64,000 nucleotides of DNA from Bacteroidia bacterium (GTDB lineage: Bacteria; Bacteroidota; Bacteroidia; Flavobacteriales; Flavobacteriaceae): assembly GCA_030428705.1 (NCBI GenBank), contig JAUIDI010000002.1, positions 372,001 through 436,000 on the forward strand, written 5' to 3'. The position numbers were made by a program, and so were the translations under genes. Below the pieces are notes generated by a model. It was not told the origin of the DNA, ran no database searches, and saw only the letters and a list, made by a program, of their open reading frames with translations. This document shows, piece after piece, positions 17,516 to 26,246 of this stretch (the stretch's first letter is position 1; each line of letters begins with the position of its first letter).

Positions 17516-18064
17516 ATGAGAAAAACGTATTTTTTTATAACCATACTTCTATTATTTGTAAGCTGTAAGGAAGAAGTGGATACTACCTTTTTAATTACCA
17601 ACAATAGCATTGGCAAATTGGACAAAATAAGTCTGGCCCGTGACATCGATATAATATATGCCCAAGATTCTGTGGTCAAAGACACCACTGTGGTCAACCT
17701 ATCGAACAATACCAAAAAAATCAAGATTTACGAAAAGGGGGGCAAACACCTCTTGACCTTGACACCGAGTGCCGATAGTATTCCCGGCATTGAAAACGTC
17801 AAAATCGAAGATCCGCGATTTACGACCGACAAGGGTATTGGTCTAAACAGCACCTTTAAAGATGTTAAAGACAACTATGCCATTCGTAAAATAATCACCT
17901 CGATGAACAATGTGGTTATCCTATTGAAAGATAGCGATATGTATTTTACCATCGATAAGAAAGAGTTGCCTTCTAGTCTGCAATATGGCGCAAGTAGGAA
18001 TATTGAGGCCGTCCAGATTCCCGATAAGGCGAAAATCAAGTACCTTATGATCGGTTGGGAGTGA
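17516..18064 (+). CDS. Lipoprotein of unknown function
   Basis: This 182-residue lipoprotein has signal MRKTYFFITILLLF and lipobox FVSC (Cys17). The mature part is rich in short beta-like segments (TFLITNNSIGKLD, KIKIYEKGGKHLLTL) and lacks further cysteines. I do not recognise a family. It follows the HerA-like ATPase gene by only five bases, so the two may share a transcript, although a surface lipoprotein and a cytosolic ATPase are not obvious partners. Confidence 0.75.
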   Translation: MRKTYFFITILLLFVSCKEEVDTTFLITNNSIGKLDKISLARDIDIIYAQDSVVKDTTVVNLSNNTKKIKIYEKGGKHLLTLTPSADSIPGIENVKIEDPRFTTDKGIGLNSTFKDVKDNYAIRKIITSMNNVVILLKDSDMYFTIDKKELPSSLQYGASRNIEAVQIPDKAKIKYLMIGWE

Positions 18065-18149
18065 AAGATGTTTAAAGTAAGTCTTTCTTTCCTCCTATTA
18101 TACATTTTTATCGAAATCCAAATAAAGAACCCGACAAGTAATTAATACT

Positions 18150-19127
18150 ATGAACCCGTTACTGCAATATTTACTTGTTCGGCGTGCCAAGGACAAACTG
18201 AAGACCAAAAAAGGAGATGGGAAAATTTCCAAAAAACAGCTTGTAAAAGAAGTACGATCCGGTCAAGTAGAATTTGCCCATTTCATCAAAGAAATACTTT
18301 TCATTGCTATTGGAATCTTCGCGGCCGGTTTTGGCCTAAAGGGCTTTTTATTGCCCAACGAATTCATCGATGGTGGTGCCACCGGTGTTTCCCTATTGAT
18401 TCGTGTCAAATCGAATATTCCCTTGGGCATACTTTTAGTAATGGTCAATACACCATTCCTTTTGTTGGGTATCAAGACTATAGGACAAAAGTTTGCCATC
18501 AAAAGTATCATAGCGATTCTTGTGCTGGCCTTGGTCGTTCATTTCGTTCATTACCCTACGATTACGAACGATAAACTTTTGATCGCCGTATTTGGAGGCT
18601 TTTTTCTTGGCCTGGGCATTGGTATGGCCATGCGAGGAGGAGGAGTTATAGATGGCACAGAGGTTCTTGCCATATATTTAAGTAGAAAATGGCACTTGAC
18701 CGTTGGTGATGTATTGCTGATCATCAACATTCTTATCTTCTCGGCAGGTGCTTATTTACTATCCATAGAGACCGCTCTCTACGCTATTCTTACCTATTTA
18801 GTGGCCGCAAAGACGGTCGACTATGTAGTCGATGGCGTCGAGGAATATATGGGCATTACCATCGTCTCGCAAAAAAGTGAGGAAATCAGAATCATGCTGA
18901 CCGAGAAATTAGGCAGGGCATGTACCATTTACCAAGGTAAAGGCGGTTATAGGGCGATAGATGGAAAGCAGATTTCGAACGAAATCGTATACACCGTAAT
19001 CACTCGGCTTGAACTCGCCAAACTTAGTACCGAAATCGATAAAATCGATAAAAAAGCCTTTATCGTCATGAACGTGGTCAAGGACATCAAGGGCGGAATG
19101 ATCAAGAAAAAACCCTTAAAGGACTGA
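18150..19127 (+). CDS. YitT-family membrane protein with DUF2179 domain
   Basis: This 325-residue protein starts with a basic cytosolic stretch of about 45 residues. About five membrane helices of the YitT fold follow (ILFIAIGIFAAGFGLKGFLLP, VMVNTPFLLLGIKTIG, FFLGLGIGMAMRGGGVIDGTEVLAI). The last 85 residues are a DUF2179 domain (ITIVSQKSEEIRIMLTEKLGRACTIYQGKGGY). YitT proteins are widespread membrane proteins thought to be transporters, with unknown substrate. The N-terminal extension before the first helix is longer than in Bacillus members. The gene stands alone. Confidence 0.88.
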   Translation: MNPLLQYLLVRRAKDKLKTKKGDGKISKKQLVKEVRSGQVEFAHFIKEILFIAIGIFAAGFGLKGFLLPNEFIDGGATGVSLLIRVKSNIPLGILLVMVNTPFLLLGIKTIGQKFAIKSIIAILVLALVVHFVHYPTITNDKLLIAVFGGFFLGLGIGMAMRGGGVIDGTEVLAIYLSRKWHLTVGDVLLIINILIFSAGAYLLSIETALYAILTYLVAAKTVDYVVDGVEEYMGITIVSQKSEEIRIMLTEKLGRACTIYQGKGGYRAIDGKQISNEIVYTVITRLELAKLSTEIDKIDKKAFIVMNVVKDIKGGMIKKKPLKD

Positions 19128-19171
19128 TATATCAAAGGTGCCCGTCTTGTTAATTTGTTCCTAATGCAGGG

Positions 19172-19180
19172 TACAATTTG
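19172..19180 (+). promoter_or_regulatory. Possible promoter of the SnoaL-domain protein
   Basis: TACAATTTG resembles the Bacteroidota -7 box (TAnnTTTG with one extra base), and a TTTG occurs about 14 bases upstream at 19154-19157. Both lie shortly before the ATG at 19217. The spacing is shorter than the usual 17-23 bases. Confidence 0.25.
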
Positions 19181-19216
19181 CGAACCTTTCTTTACTTTAA
19201 GGCAAACTATCCGGCC

Positions 19217-20176
19217 ATGAAACCAATATTCGCCCTATTGGCATTTCTATGTGTGACTTCCTCTTTTTGTCAATATAATTATGAACCCTCCCCGGAGCAT
19301 CCCTTCGGATTGCCAAATCCGGAGGCATCTCAAGAGTTATTGGATTTTGCCCCTTTGATCGGTGAGTGCGACTGCAAGTCGACCACAAGAAAAGCGGATC
19401 AAACCTGGGCCGACCCGATCGACATGATTTGGAGATTCAAATACATTATGAACGGAATGGCCGTGCACGATGAGACTTTAAAGGCAGATGGAAAACATTC
19501 CGGAAGTATTCGACAATTCATTGTGGACAGCACGAAATGGTATGTCCATTATTATAGTTCAGGGACACCGTCGACCGTTCTACCCGTTTGGGAAGGGAAT
19601 AAAAACAGTAATGGGGATATTGTTCTTTATAGGGAGCAAAAAGCCCCTAACGGAAGTGAAGGTTTCTATCGATTAACCTTTTCGAATCTTGATGGAAACG
19701 GATACAATTGGGAAGGTGCCTGGGTCTCACGAGATGAATCCATAGTCTATCCTACATGGAAAATCGATTGTACCAAAAGAAATTCCCATGTCAATGAGGT
19801 CGAAAAAGAAAAAATATTGACCGCAGCCAAAAACTTTTCCAAAGCATATATGGACGGCGACCTCGATGCTATAGTAAATGCATACACCACGGATGGTAAG
19901 ATTTTTCCAAACAACACTTTGGTCATTGAAGGTAGCGAGGCCATACGAAAGTATTGGGAGCTACCTGAAGGTGTAACGACATTGCACCACGAACTCAAAC
20001 CGTCAGAAGTCAATATTTTAGGAAACTATGCCTATGACTATGGTTACTATCAGGGCAAGACCAAACAAGCGGATGGTACCATCGGTACTTGGAAGGGAAA
20101 ATATGTGGTCGTCTGGCAGAAAGTCGAAGACACTTGGAAAATGTATCTTGACATCTGGAACCGGGTTAGAGAATGA
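19217..20176 (+). CDS. Exported protein with C-terminal SnoaL/NTF2-like domain
   Basis: This 319-residue secreted protein uses ATG 19217, which gives a good Sec signal (MKPIFALLAFLCVTSSFCQ); the frame is open 13 codons upstream. The first part (about 40-185) resembles DUF1579-type beta-barrel proteins (DMIWRFKYIMNGMAVHDETL). The last 115 residues form a SnoaL/DUF4440-like fold (AKNFSKAYMDGDLDAIVNAY, DTWKMYLDIWNRV). Such domains bind or turn over small hydrophobic molecules, but no catalytic residue can be named. The gene is convergent with the HxlR regulator at 20204. Confidence 0.8.
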   Translation: MKPIFALLAFLCVTSSFCQYNYEPSPEHPFGLPNPEASQELLDFAPLIGECDCKSTTRKADQTWADPIDMIWRFKYIMNGMAVHDETLKADGKHSGSIRQFIVDSTKWYVHYYSSGTPSTVLPVWEGNKNSNGDIVLYREQKAPNGSEGFYRLTFSNLDGNGYNWEGAWVSRDESIVYPTWKIDCTKRNSHVNEVEKEKILTAAKNFSKAYMDGDLDAIVNAYTTDGKIFPNNTLVIEGSEAIRKYWELPEGVTTLHHELKPSEVNILGNYAYDYGYYQGKTKQADGTIGTWKGKYVVVWQKVEDTWKMYLDIWNRVRE

Positions 20177-20203
20177 AATAATAGCAATTGATAAGATTTC
20201 AAG

Positions 20204-20632
20204 CTATTTTCTCCGCGAATTTGCCCGATTCGACAATACACACTCCTTGTATTTTTGTGCCCATTCCGTAAGCTCGATCAACTTTTGAAGATATGAGTGT
20301 CCAAAATCGGTCAATTCGTACTCAACACGTACGGGTACTTCAGGGTACATCGTTCTTTTGAGATAGCCATCACCCTCTAGCTGTTTTAACCGTTCACTTA
20401 GTACTTTGTTAGAAATACCATACACCTTTTTCTTAAGTTGGTTAAATCGTAAAACGGGGTAATATCCTAAATACATTATTATCAAAGTACTCCATTTATC
20501 GGATACCATCGCCATAACATCTCGAATAGGGCAAATCAAATCCGTATCACGCAGGTCAAGATGCCCAAACATTTTTTTTAATTTTTTTGCAGATATAACT
20601 TTCTGATTTACAGTAATAGTTTCCATATCCAT
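20204..20632 (-). CDS. HxlR-family transcriptional regulator
   Basis: This 142-residue winged-helix regulator shows the HxlR pattern: a cysteine near the N-terminus (CPIRDVMAMVSDKWSTLIIMYL), the recognition region LRFNQLKKKVYGISNKVLSERLKQLE, and the wing RTMYPEVPVRVEYELTDFG. The single Cys just before the first helix is the position that senses electrophiles or oxidants in relatives such as HypR and YodB. The gene is divergent from an alpha/beta hydrolase, with a 90-base intergenic region holding several inverted repeats. Control of the hydrolase and of itself is likely. Confidence 0.9.
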   Translation of the reverse strand: MDMETITVNQKVISAKKLKKMFGHLDLRDTDLICPIRDVMAMVSDKWSTLIIMYLGYYPVLRFNQLKKKVYGISNKVLSERLKQLEGDGYLKRTMYPEVPVRVEYELTDFGHSYLQKLIELTEWAQKYKECVLSNRANSRRK

Positions 20633-20642
20633 ACCATGTTTG

Positions 20643-20722
20643 CTTTTTGTAACGTGATTTACGATACGATTAATTTAATATTTTTGGTATTCAATAAAGA
20701 CTAAGTTACAAAAAGAAACTTA
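20643..20722. promoter_or_regulatory. Divergent control region with nested inverted repeats (candidate HxlR operators)
   Basis: Three symmetric elements lie between the HxlR gene and the hydrolase. CTTTTTGTAAC (20643-20653) is matched exactly by GTTACAAAAAG (20705-20715). TAAGTT-N9-AACTTA (20702-20722) abuts the hydrolase ATG, and GTAA-N6-TTAC sits at 20649-20662. A TAnnTTTG box (TATTTTTG, 20679-20686) points toward the hydrolase. The layout fits repression by a dimeric HxlR protein; binding is inferred only. Confidence 0.5.
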
Positions 20723-21562
20723 ATGAAAAAACTGATCAGCAAATATGTCCCATTGGTATATGGTCATTATTACAACTTACTATCGTTGGTCGCTCCTCAA
20801 AAAACTGCAGAAAAAGCCTTTCATCTTTTTTGCACCGTCAGAAAAGGCAAAGTACTACAGCAACAAAAAGACTATCTAAACAATTCCAAACACGAATTGC
20901 TGGAAGTTGAAGGATATAAAATCCAAACCTATAACTGGACGGGAAACAAAGCGACGATTCTTTTGGTTCATGGCTGGGAAAGTAATTCGTTTCGTTGGCG
21001 TAATCTTATTGCCAAACTAAAGGAAAATAATTTCAATATTCTTGCATTTGATGCCCCAGGTCATGGATATTCTTCAGGCAAACATCTCCATGTTCCGCTT
21101 TTTGCCAAAATATTACAAAATCTTATCGAAAGGTATAGGCCTGAGTTTCTTGTAGCCCATTCGTTCGGTGGAATGACTGTTTTGTATAACGAACACCTCA
21201 ATAAAAGTAACGGTGTATCTAAAATTGTTACGGTAGCTTCACCTTCTGAATTCTATGAAATTATGGAGCATTTTCAAAAAATTCTAAAATTCAATGAAAG
21301 AACAATGTATGCCTTGGACCAATATGTTTTAAATAGATTCGGTTTTCATATCCGTGAATTTTCAACTTCCGAATTCGTCAAAGGAAATACCAAAAAAGGA
21401 CTACTTCTTCACGACAAATCTGATGAAGTTACCCCGTACCATGCCTCCGTCAAAGTACAGGCCAACTGGAAGGAAAGTAAGCTAATATCTACGGAAGGAC
21501 TGGGACACTCATTGCACCAAGACGAGGTGAATGAACATATTATCGATTTTTTGAAGTCGTAA
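20723..21562 (+). CDS. Alpha/beta hydrolase
   Basis: This 279-residue cytosolic serine hydrolase has the oxyanion-hole HGW in [12 protein letters not shown] (residues 81-92), the FDAPGHGYS strand, and nucleophile Ser147 in AHSFGG. The acid is probably Asp in [10 protein letters not shown] and the base His in [10 protein letters not shown] near the end. Its specificity (ester, lactone or C-C bond) is not visible. It is divergent from an HxlR regulator and is the natural target of control. A VOC protein follows after 31 bases and may be co-transcribed, suggesting a small detoxification unit. Confidence 0.88.
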   Translation: MKKLISKYVPLVYGHYYNLLSLVAPQKTAEKAFHLFCTVRKGKVLQQQKDYLNNSKHELLEVEGYKIQTYNWTGNKATILLVHGWESNSFRWRNLIAKLKENNFNILAFDAPGHGYSSGKHLHVPLFAKILQNLIERYRPEFLVAHSFGGMTVLYNEHLNKSNGVSKIVTVASPSEFYEIMEHFQKILKFNERTMYALDQYVLNRFGFHIREFSTSEFVKGNTKKGLLLHDKSDEVTPYHASVKVQANWKESKLISTEGLGHSLHQDEVNEHIIDFLKS

Positions 21563-21593
21563 TAATAGGGTACTTTTATTCCAAATCTTTTAT

Positions 21594-22019
21594 ATGGACA
21601 ATTTAACTCCCTTTCATATAGCAATACCTGTTCATAATTTAGCCGAATGCCGTACTTTTTATCGCGAGGTGTTGAATTGTGAAGAAGGCAGAAGCAGCGA
21701 CCATTGGGTCGACTTCAATCTATTCGGCCACCAACTGGTCATTCACTATAAGCCAAAAGTGGGAGACGATGTTTTGCATCATAACCCGGTAGATGGGCAT
21801 AATGTACCGGTACCGCACTACGGTGTAGTCTTGCCTTGGGATACTTTCCAATCATTTGCAAAAGAACTGGAATCAAAAGGAATCGATTTCATCATCGAGC
21901 CCTATGTCCGTTTTAAAGGGCAAGTCGGTGAACAGGCAACAATGTTCTTTTTAGATCCCGCGGGAAACGCTTTGGAATTTAAGGCATTTAAGGATATGGG
22001 ACAGTTGTTTGCAAAATAA
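21594..22019 (+). CDS. VOC-family (glyoxalase-like) protein
   Basis: This 141-residue protein has paired beta-alpha-beta-beta-beta modules of the vicinal oxygen chelate fold. Metal-type residues appear as His in [11 protein letters not shown] and FGHQLVIHY and Glu in the closing [14 protein letters not shown]. The family includes glyoxalase I, extradiol dioxygenases and resistance proteins; no single activity can be chosen. It lies 31 bases after the alpha/beta hydrolase and so may belong to the HxlR-controlled unit. Confidence 0.85.
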   Translation: MDNLTPFHIAIPVHNLAECRTFYREVLNCEEGRSSDHWVDFNLFGHQLVIHYKPKVGDDVLHHNPVDGHNVPVPHYGVVLPWDTFQSFAKELESKGIDFIIEPYVRFKGQVGEQATMFFLDPAGNALEFKAFKDMGQLFAK

Positions 22020-22112
22020 TGGAAAAAGTTCTTCAGCAGATTTTCCAAAAAATTTGCCCATCTTAAATCGCTTCTTAAATATCCTTTGTTAATCGAATAC
22101 TAGAACCATTGA

Positions 22113-25100
22113 TTATCTGTTTACGATAAAGGCTTTCGCATCTCGGTGTCCATCCGACTCGAAAGTGATATAATAAACCCCATTGGAAAGTGTACTAACA
22201 TCGATTTCCTCAAAAGCACCGTGCTCCACATCAAAAACCTTGCCTGCCAATTTTTGTCTCAAGCTGTTAAATAGCATAACACTTACCTCGTTTGATTCAT
22301 AAGCACGCAAATCAACATTCAATTGGCTTTCGGTCGGGTTCGGATAAATTATTGGCTCAAAATCAGCTTCTTCCAATTCTTGAACGGTTATTTCCGAAGT
22401 GTCAGAAAAGCTGCCGTCAGTAGCGGTCACCGTTATCGAAACCGAACCTTCGGAAAGCGCAGTTACGTTTCCATTAGCATCCACGGTGGCAATGTTTTCA
22501 TCGCTCGACGACCATACCACAGCGCCATTGTCAGCATTAGCCGGAGATATCGTGGCATTCAAAGTTAAGGTCTCACCCACATATAAAATCGCGGTGGCCA
22601 AGGAAACGCTTACCCCGTTGACATGTACTACATTATTATTGACGCTGACCACCGTGGTCGCAGTAAAACCTCCGTCGTTGGTCGTAACCATAATTGAAGC
22701 CGTACCTTCCGAAATAGCAGTTACCAGGCCATTGTCATCGACCGTCGCAATACTTTCATCACTGGTAGACCATACCACCGAGTTATCCGCGGCATTCGAA
22801 GGGGCTATTATGGCTGTCAAACCTATGGTCTCATCCTCCGCCAATGTAACCTCATCCAAGGAAATGCTTACTCCGCTAACTTGTACAATACCGTTCGAAA
22901 CGGTAATTTCGCGTGATGCCGTAAAACCTCCATCATCCGTTGTAACTATTATAGTGACCGAACCTTCGGCTACTGCCGTTACTCGACCGTTAGCATCAAT
23001 TGTAGCTATATTCGCATCACTCGTACCCCATGTTACCCCAGTATTACTGGCATTAGTTGGGTCTATCAAAGCAATTAAATCAACATTTTCCCCAACATTC
23101 AAAACAAGTTCGCCCGATGAAAGAGAGACGCCGGAAACCGCAATAGTACTTAAACTCGTAAACCTCCATCTCATAAAATCGGAGCCATCGTTCAAATAAG
23201 TCTTTACACTCGCCCCATTCTCGGTCGAGTTATTCTCCACTCCTAAATACAAGCCATTTGTCCTACTTTTAATCGCATACTCTTCATTGCCCACAGATTC
23301 AATTGCCCATTGTTGATTAACACCCCCATGAAAAGGATATTGTAAAACATTGGTACCAGAACTTTGTCCATTTTGTTCCACATCCAAATAATTGTCACTA
23401 TGTTCGGCCTTGATAGTAAAAAACCCACTTTCCGCAGATTCGAACATAAATTGCTGGCTGGTGGCACTACTCGGATTAGACTGTATAATATCTGCCAAGG
23501 AAGCCGTTGAAGAATTAAAAACGTCCATCACCATGCCACTTCCTACGTTTGTCAATCGATAGCTTCCAGGCTGGATGCTTGGAGTACCTGTATCAGGATT
23601 CAATTGATTAATCCACTCCTCAATCAAAATAACGGCTTTTTCATCCACCAAATTTTTTGCCAAAGGTGGCATCATAATGGTGGTATTCACCGAATTCGTC
23701 CTGTGATATAGTATTGACTGCGAGGCATCTCCAGGCACAAGTATTTTTTCCCCTGGAACACCTATCGGTGTGTTTGTGCCAGCAGTCAAAAGTCCCGTTT
23801 GTTCCAAAGTATTGAACAACCTTAGGTCGAATTCTGCTCTTTCACCTGATCTACCTGGACGATGGCAATAAGCACAATTAAGATCGAGATAGGAACGGGC
23901 CTTTTCATCCAGGGTCGCAGTTGGATCATCCATGGCCTTGTGGGTTTGGTATTGTGCCGCTTTGGCATCATCGATACTTTCGTTCAAAATACCCAAATGA
24001 CTCAACGTAACCAATTGGTTTGCGTTTATACCCGTTTTATCATAGGTGATATTCTTATTTAAGTAACGTGTTCTTGGGCCCAAGCTACCACCTGAATCAT
24101 GACAGGCAAAACATTCGGGGCTATTAGGATAATGCCATATCTGGGTCCGTGTACTGCCATTTTCTTCGGTTACGGTTATTTGTTCATCCAAGCTATCATT
24201 CAACAGAACAGCATCCGTACCTTGTTCGTTCCATTTGTAAACCAAATAATAATAAGACTCGTCCTCAGCTTTAATGACCAGCCGGGTTTCCAATCTTCTG
24301 ATGACAGAAGGGTCGCCTTCGTCCACAGGTAGCTCAAGATGCTTTATCAAAACGGAACCAACAGGAAATTCCCAATCACCATTCTCAGAAAACTCAATCT
24401 GTTCCTCAGGGGTATCATGTGTTCCATTGTTAGGTACTGCCATCCATCGTTTTTTCAATGCGCCATCAGACCAAAAGGCCTCGGTCATATCGTAAGGAAT
24501 GACACCATCATTCGGTGTCAACGTTAAAATATCCTGAAAAATTCCTGTTTGTGACAGAAGCTGCGGAACCTCTTCAAAAGTCCCCGAATTTTGGGTAAGT
24601 CTGTACAAATAAACATCATCACCCTGACTTAATAAATATAATTCTCCACTATGGTCCTCTCCGAATGATATAATATCGGTCGGTGAAAACTGGGTTAAAA
24701 AATCATATTCACCGGTTGTGATATCGACTGCCCAAATCTCTTCACCCACGCCATAATCGGCGCAGATATACTTGCCATAAAAATCTGGCATTTCACTTCC
24801 TCGGTAAACAAAACCGCCAATAATAGCATTGGCATCGGAACGTGGAAAAGCAACTAAAGGATGTTCATGGGGCATTCCGTTGTACATGGTAGTACAGTAG
24901 CTGGAACCTCCCGCTATGTTTCCTTCGAATACAGGCCAGCCGTAATTCTTGCCCTTAGAGACGACGTTGATTTCCTCATGGGTATTCTCACCAATTTCGC
25001 CAATATACATAATTCCGGTTTCGCGGTCTTTGGTCATTCTATGGGGATTTCTATGACCCAACGTATAATATTCTTCAAAGTTCTCCCCTGTAGGGCTCAA

Positions 25101-25940
25101 AAAAGGATTATCATTTGGAATAAAATAACCTACTCCGGAAATCTCATCACTAAATCGCGTATCATCTGGCATTTTTCGAATAGGAGAATGACTCTTTGTA
25201 AAATCCATATCGACATCAATACGCAATACCCCTCCATCTAAATTACCAACAATATCTTGAGGTTTATTATATGCACACTGATCTCCAGTAGTCACATATA
25301 AAAACCCATCATCCCCAAAAACCAAACCTCCACCCCTGTGTGTGGATCCGTACAATCTCATCTTCATCATGGTAATTTCAGAACCAGGTATCATTAAATA
25401 AGAACTTGGGTCCACTTCTATTCTTTTTAAAATGAGAAAGCCTCCCCAGTGGTCTTCTTGGTTACACCCAAAGCCGCTCACCATACCATTAGGATAATGT
25501 CTTCCTTGTCCGTCCTTAGTGGTGTACCATACGAACATATAATTTTTTCCTTGTCCAAATTCAGGATGAATGGCAAGTCCTAAAAATCCTCCATCCCATA
25601 CTATACCCACATCATCGGATAAATCGGCAATCAAATTCTTACTGCCAACAGCCTCATCGTTTTGAAACGAATAAATCATCCCATTTCGTTGCCCTACGAC
25701 CAATACATTAGTATTAGGCACAGGTGTAAACGTTAGCGGTGAATCGAACTTAAGGTCCGGAAATGCAATTCTATATGGTTTATGGGTAGGAGGTTGACTA
25801 GGAAATGTCCCATTCACAAATTTACCAATCGGTTCTGGAGACGTCAAACCTGGACCAGCGAAAAAAGGAATAAACGATAAAAGACCTATGGCCAGAACAA
25901 AAACAAAAAGCCGTATAAACTTTGGAGTACTTTTCTTCAT
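22113..25940 (-). CDS. T9SS-exported sugar dehydrogenase / diheme cytochrome c / lectin / Big_2 fusion protein
   Basis: This very large secreted protein (1275 residues) has a modular plan: signal peptide (1-30); PQQ-dependent glucose/sorbosone dehydrogenase-like propeller (about 55-450, with GGFLGLAIHPEF, HRGGGLVFGDDGFLYVTTGD and GHRNPHRM); a cytochrome region resembling the SO2930-type diheme family (about 465-780) with two heme sites, CFACH at 610-614 and CAYCH at 689-693; a ricin-B/CBM13-like lectin (about 792-928); three Big_2 immunoglobulin-like repeats (about 935-1015, 1018-1100, 1103-1183); and a T9SS type A sorting domain (about 1195-1275, IIYPNPTESQLNV...). The order implies surface sugar oxidation with electrons passed to attached hemes. 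PQQ binding and substrate are inferred. The gene stands alone on the minus strand. Confidence 0.9.
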   Translation of the reverse strand: MKKSTPKFIRLFVFVLAIGLLSFIPFFAGPGLTSPEPIGKFVNGTFPSQPPTHKPYRIAFPDLKFDSPLTFTPVPNTNVLVVGQRNGMIYSFQNDEAVGSKNLIADLSDDVGIVWDGGFLGLAIHPEFGQGKNYMFVWYTTKDGQGRHYPNGMVSGFGCNQEDHWGGFLILKRIEVDPSSYLMIPGSEITMMKMRLYGSTHRGGGLVFGDDGFLYVTTGDQCAYNKPQDIVGNLDGGVLRIDVDMDFTKSHSPIRKMPDDTRFSDEISGVGYFIPNDNPFLSPTGENFEEYYTLGHRNPHRMTKDRETGIMYIGEIGENTHEEINVVSKGKNYGWPVFEGNIAGGSSYCTTMYNGMPHEHPLVAFPRSDANAIIGGFVYRGSEMPDFYGKYICADYGVGEEIWAVDITTGEYDFLTQFSPTDIISFGEDHSGELYLLSQGDDVYLYRLTQNSGTFEEVPQLLSQTGIFQDILTLTPNDGVIPYDMTEAFWSDGALKKRWMAVPNNGTHDTPEEQIEFSENGDWEFPVGSVLIKHLELPVDEGDPSVIRRLETRLVIKAEDESYYYLVYKWNEQGTDAVLLNDSLDEQITVTEENGSTRTQIWHYPNSPECFACHDSGGSLGPRTRYLNKNITYDKTGINANQLVTLSHLGILNESIDDAKAAQYQTHKAMDDPTATLDEKARSYLDLNCAYCHRPGRSGERAEFDLRLFNTLEQTGLLTAGTNTPIGVPGEKILVPGDASQSILYHRTNSVNTTIMMPPLAKNLVDEKAVILIEEWINQLNPDTGTPSIQPGSYRLTNVGSGMVMDVFNSSTASLADIIQSNPSSATSQQFMFESAESGFFTIKAEHSDNYLDVEQNGQSSGTNVLQYPFHGGVNQQWAIESVGNEEYAIKSRTNGLYLGVENNSTENGASVKTYLNDGSDFMRWRFTSLSTIAVSGVSLSSGELVLNVGENVDLIALIDPTNASNTGVTWGTSDANIATIDANGRVTAVAEGSVTIIVTTDDGGFTASREITVSNGIVQVSGVSISLDEVTLAEDETIGLTAIIAPSNAADNSVVWSTSDESIATVDDNGLVTAISEGTASIMVTTNDGGFTATTVVSVNNNVVHVNGVSVSLATAILYVGETLTLNATISPANADNGAVVWSSSDENIATVDANGNVTALSEGSVSITVTATDGSFSDTSEITVQELEEADFEPIIYPNPTESQLNVDLRAYESNEVSVMLFNSLRQKLAGKVFDVEHGAFEEIDVSTLSNGVYYITFESDGHRDAKAFIVNR

Positions 25941-26246
25941 TTTCTTAATTTGGCTTATTTAAAAAGATTCCGATTTGGAGTTGTACCTATTTACCTTAAA
26001 CCCACAAAATTATCGAACGTGCTACAAAACAGAAATGATTTTTGTCATATTAAACCCTATTAATCTATTTTTTCGATATAAGCCTAAAATCATCGATATA
26101 TGACCATTACGAAAAAAATTATGTCTCGTTGAAATTGAATAATTTCAGGTAAGCGTAAAGGATTGTCAGCCTCGATCTCATTAGCGAAGCAATTGTGATG
26201 GACTTATCAAGAGTTTAATAAGTAAGTTGCGTTTTCTAGAAGTAAA
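25941..26246. other. 306-base intergenic region upstream of the T9SS dehydrogenase
   Basis: This AT-rich stretch separates the aldo/keto reductase end from the large dehydrogenase start. I see no open frame, RNA gene or strong hairpin. The only signal is CAAAATTA at 26005-26012, which reads TAATTTTG on the minus strand and fits the Bacteroidota -7 box, placed about 65 bases before the dehydrogenase ATG. A matching -33 box is not evident. Confidence 0.4.

Noticed and set aside
22021-22046. GGAAAA...TTTTCC hairpin between convergent VOC and T9SS genes
   Set aside because: A 14-base loop and an A/T-only extension make it too weak to call a terminator.
22399-23199. Open frame of about 266 codons opposite the Big_2 repeats of the T9SS protein
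   Set aside because: Its repetitive Thr/Ser/Val-rich sequence mirrors the Big_2 repeats read on the other strand; not a gene.
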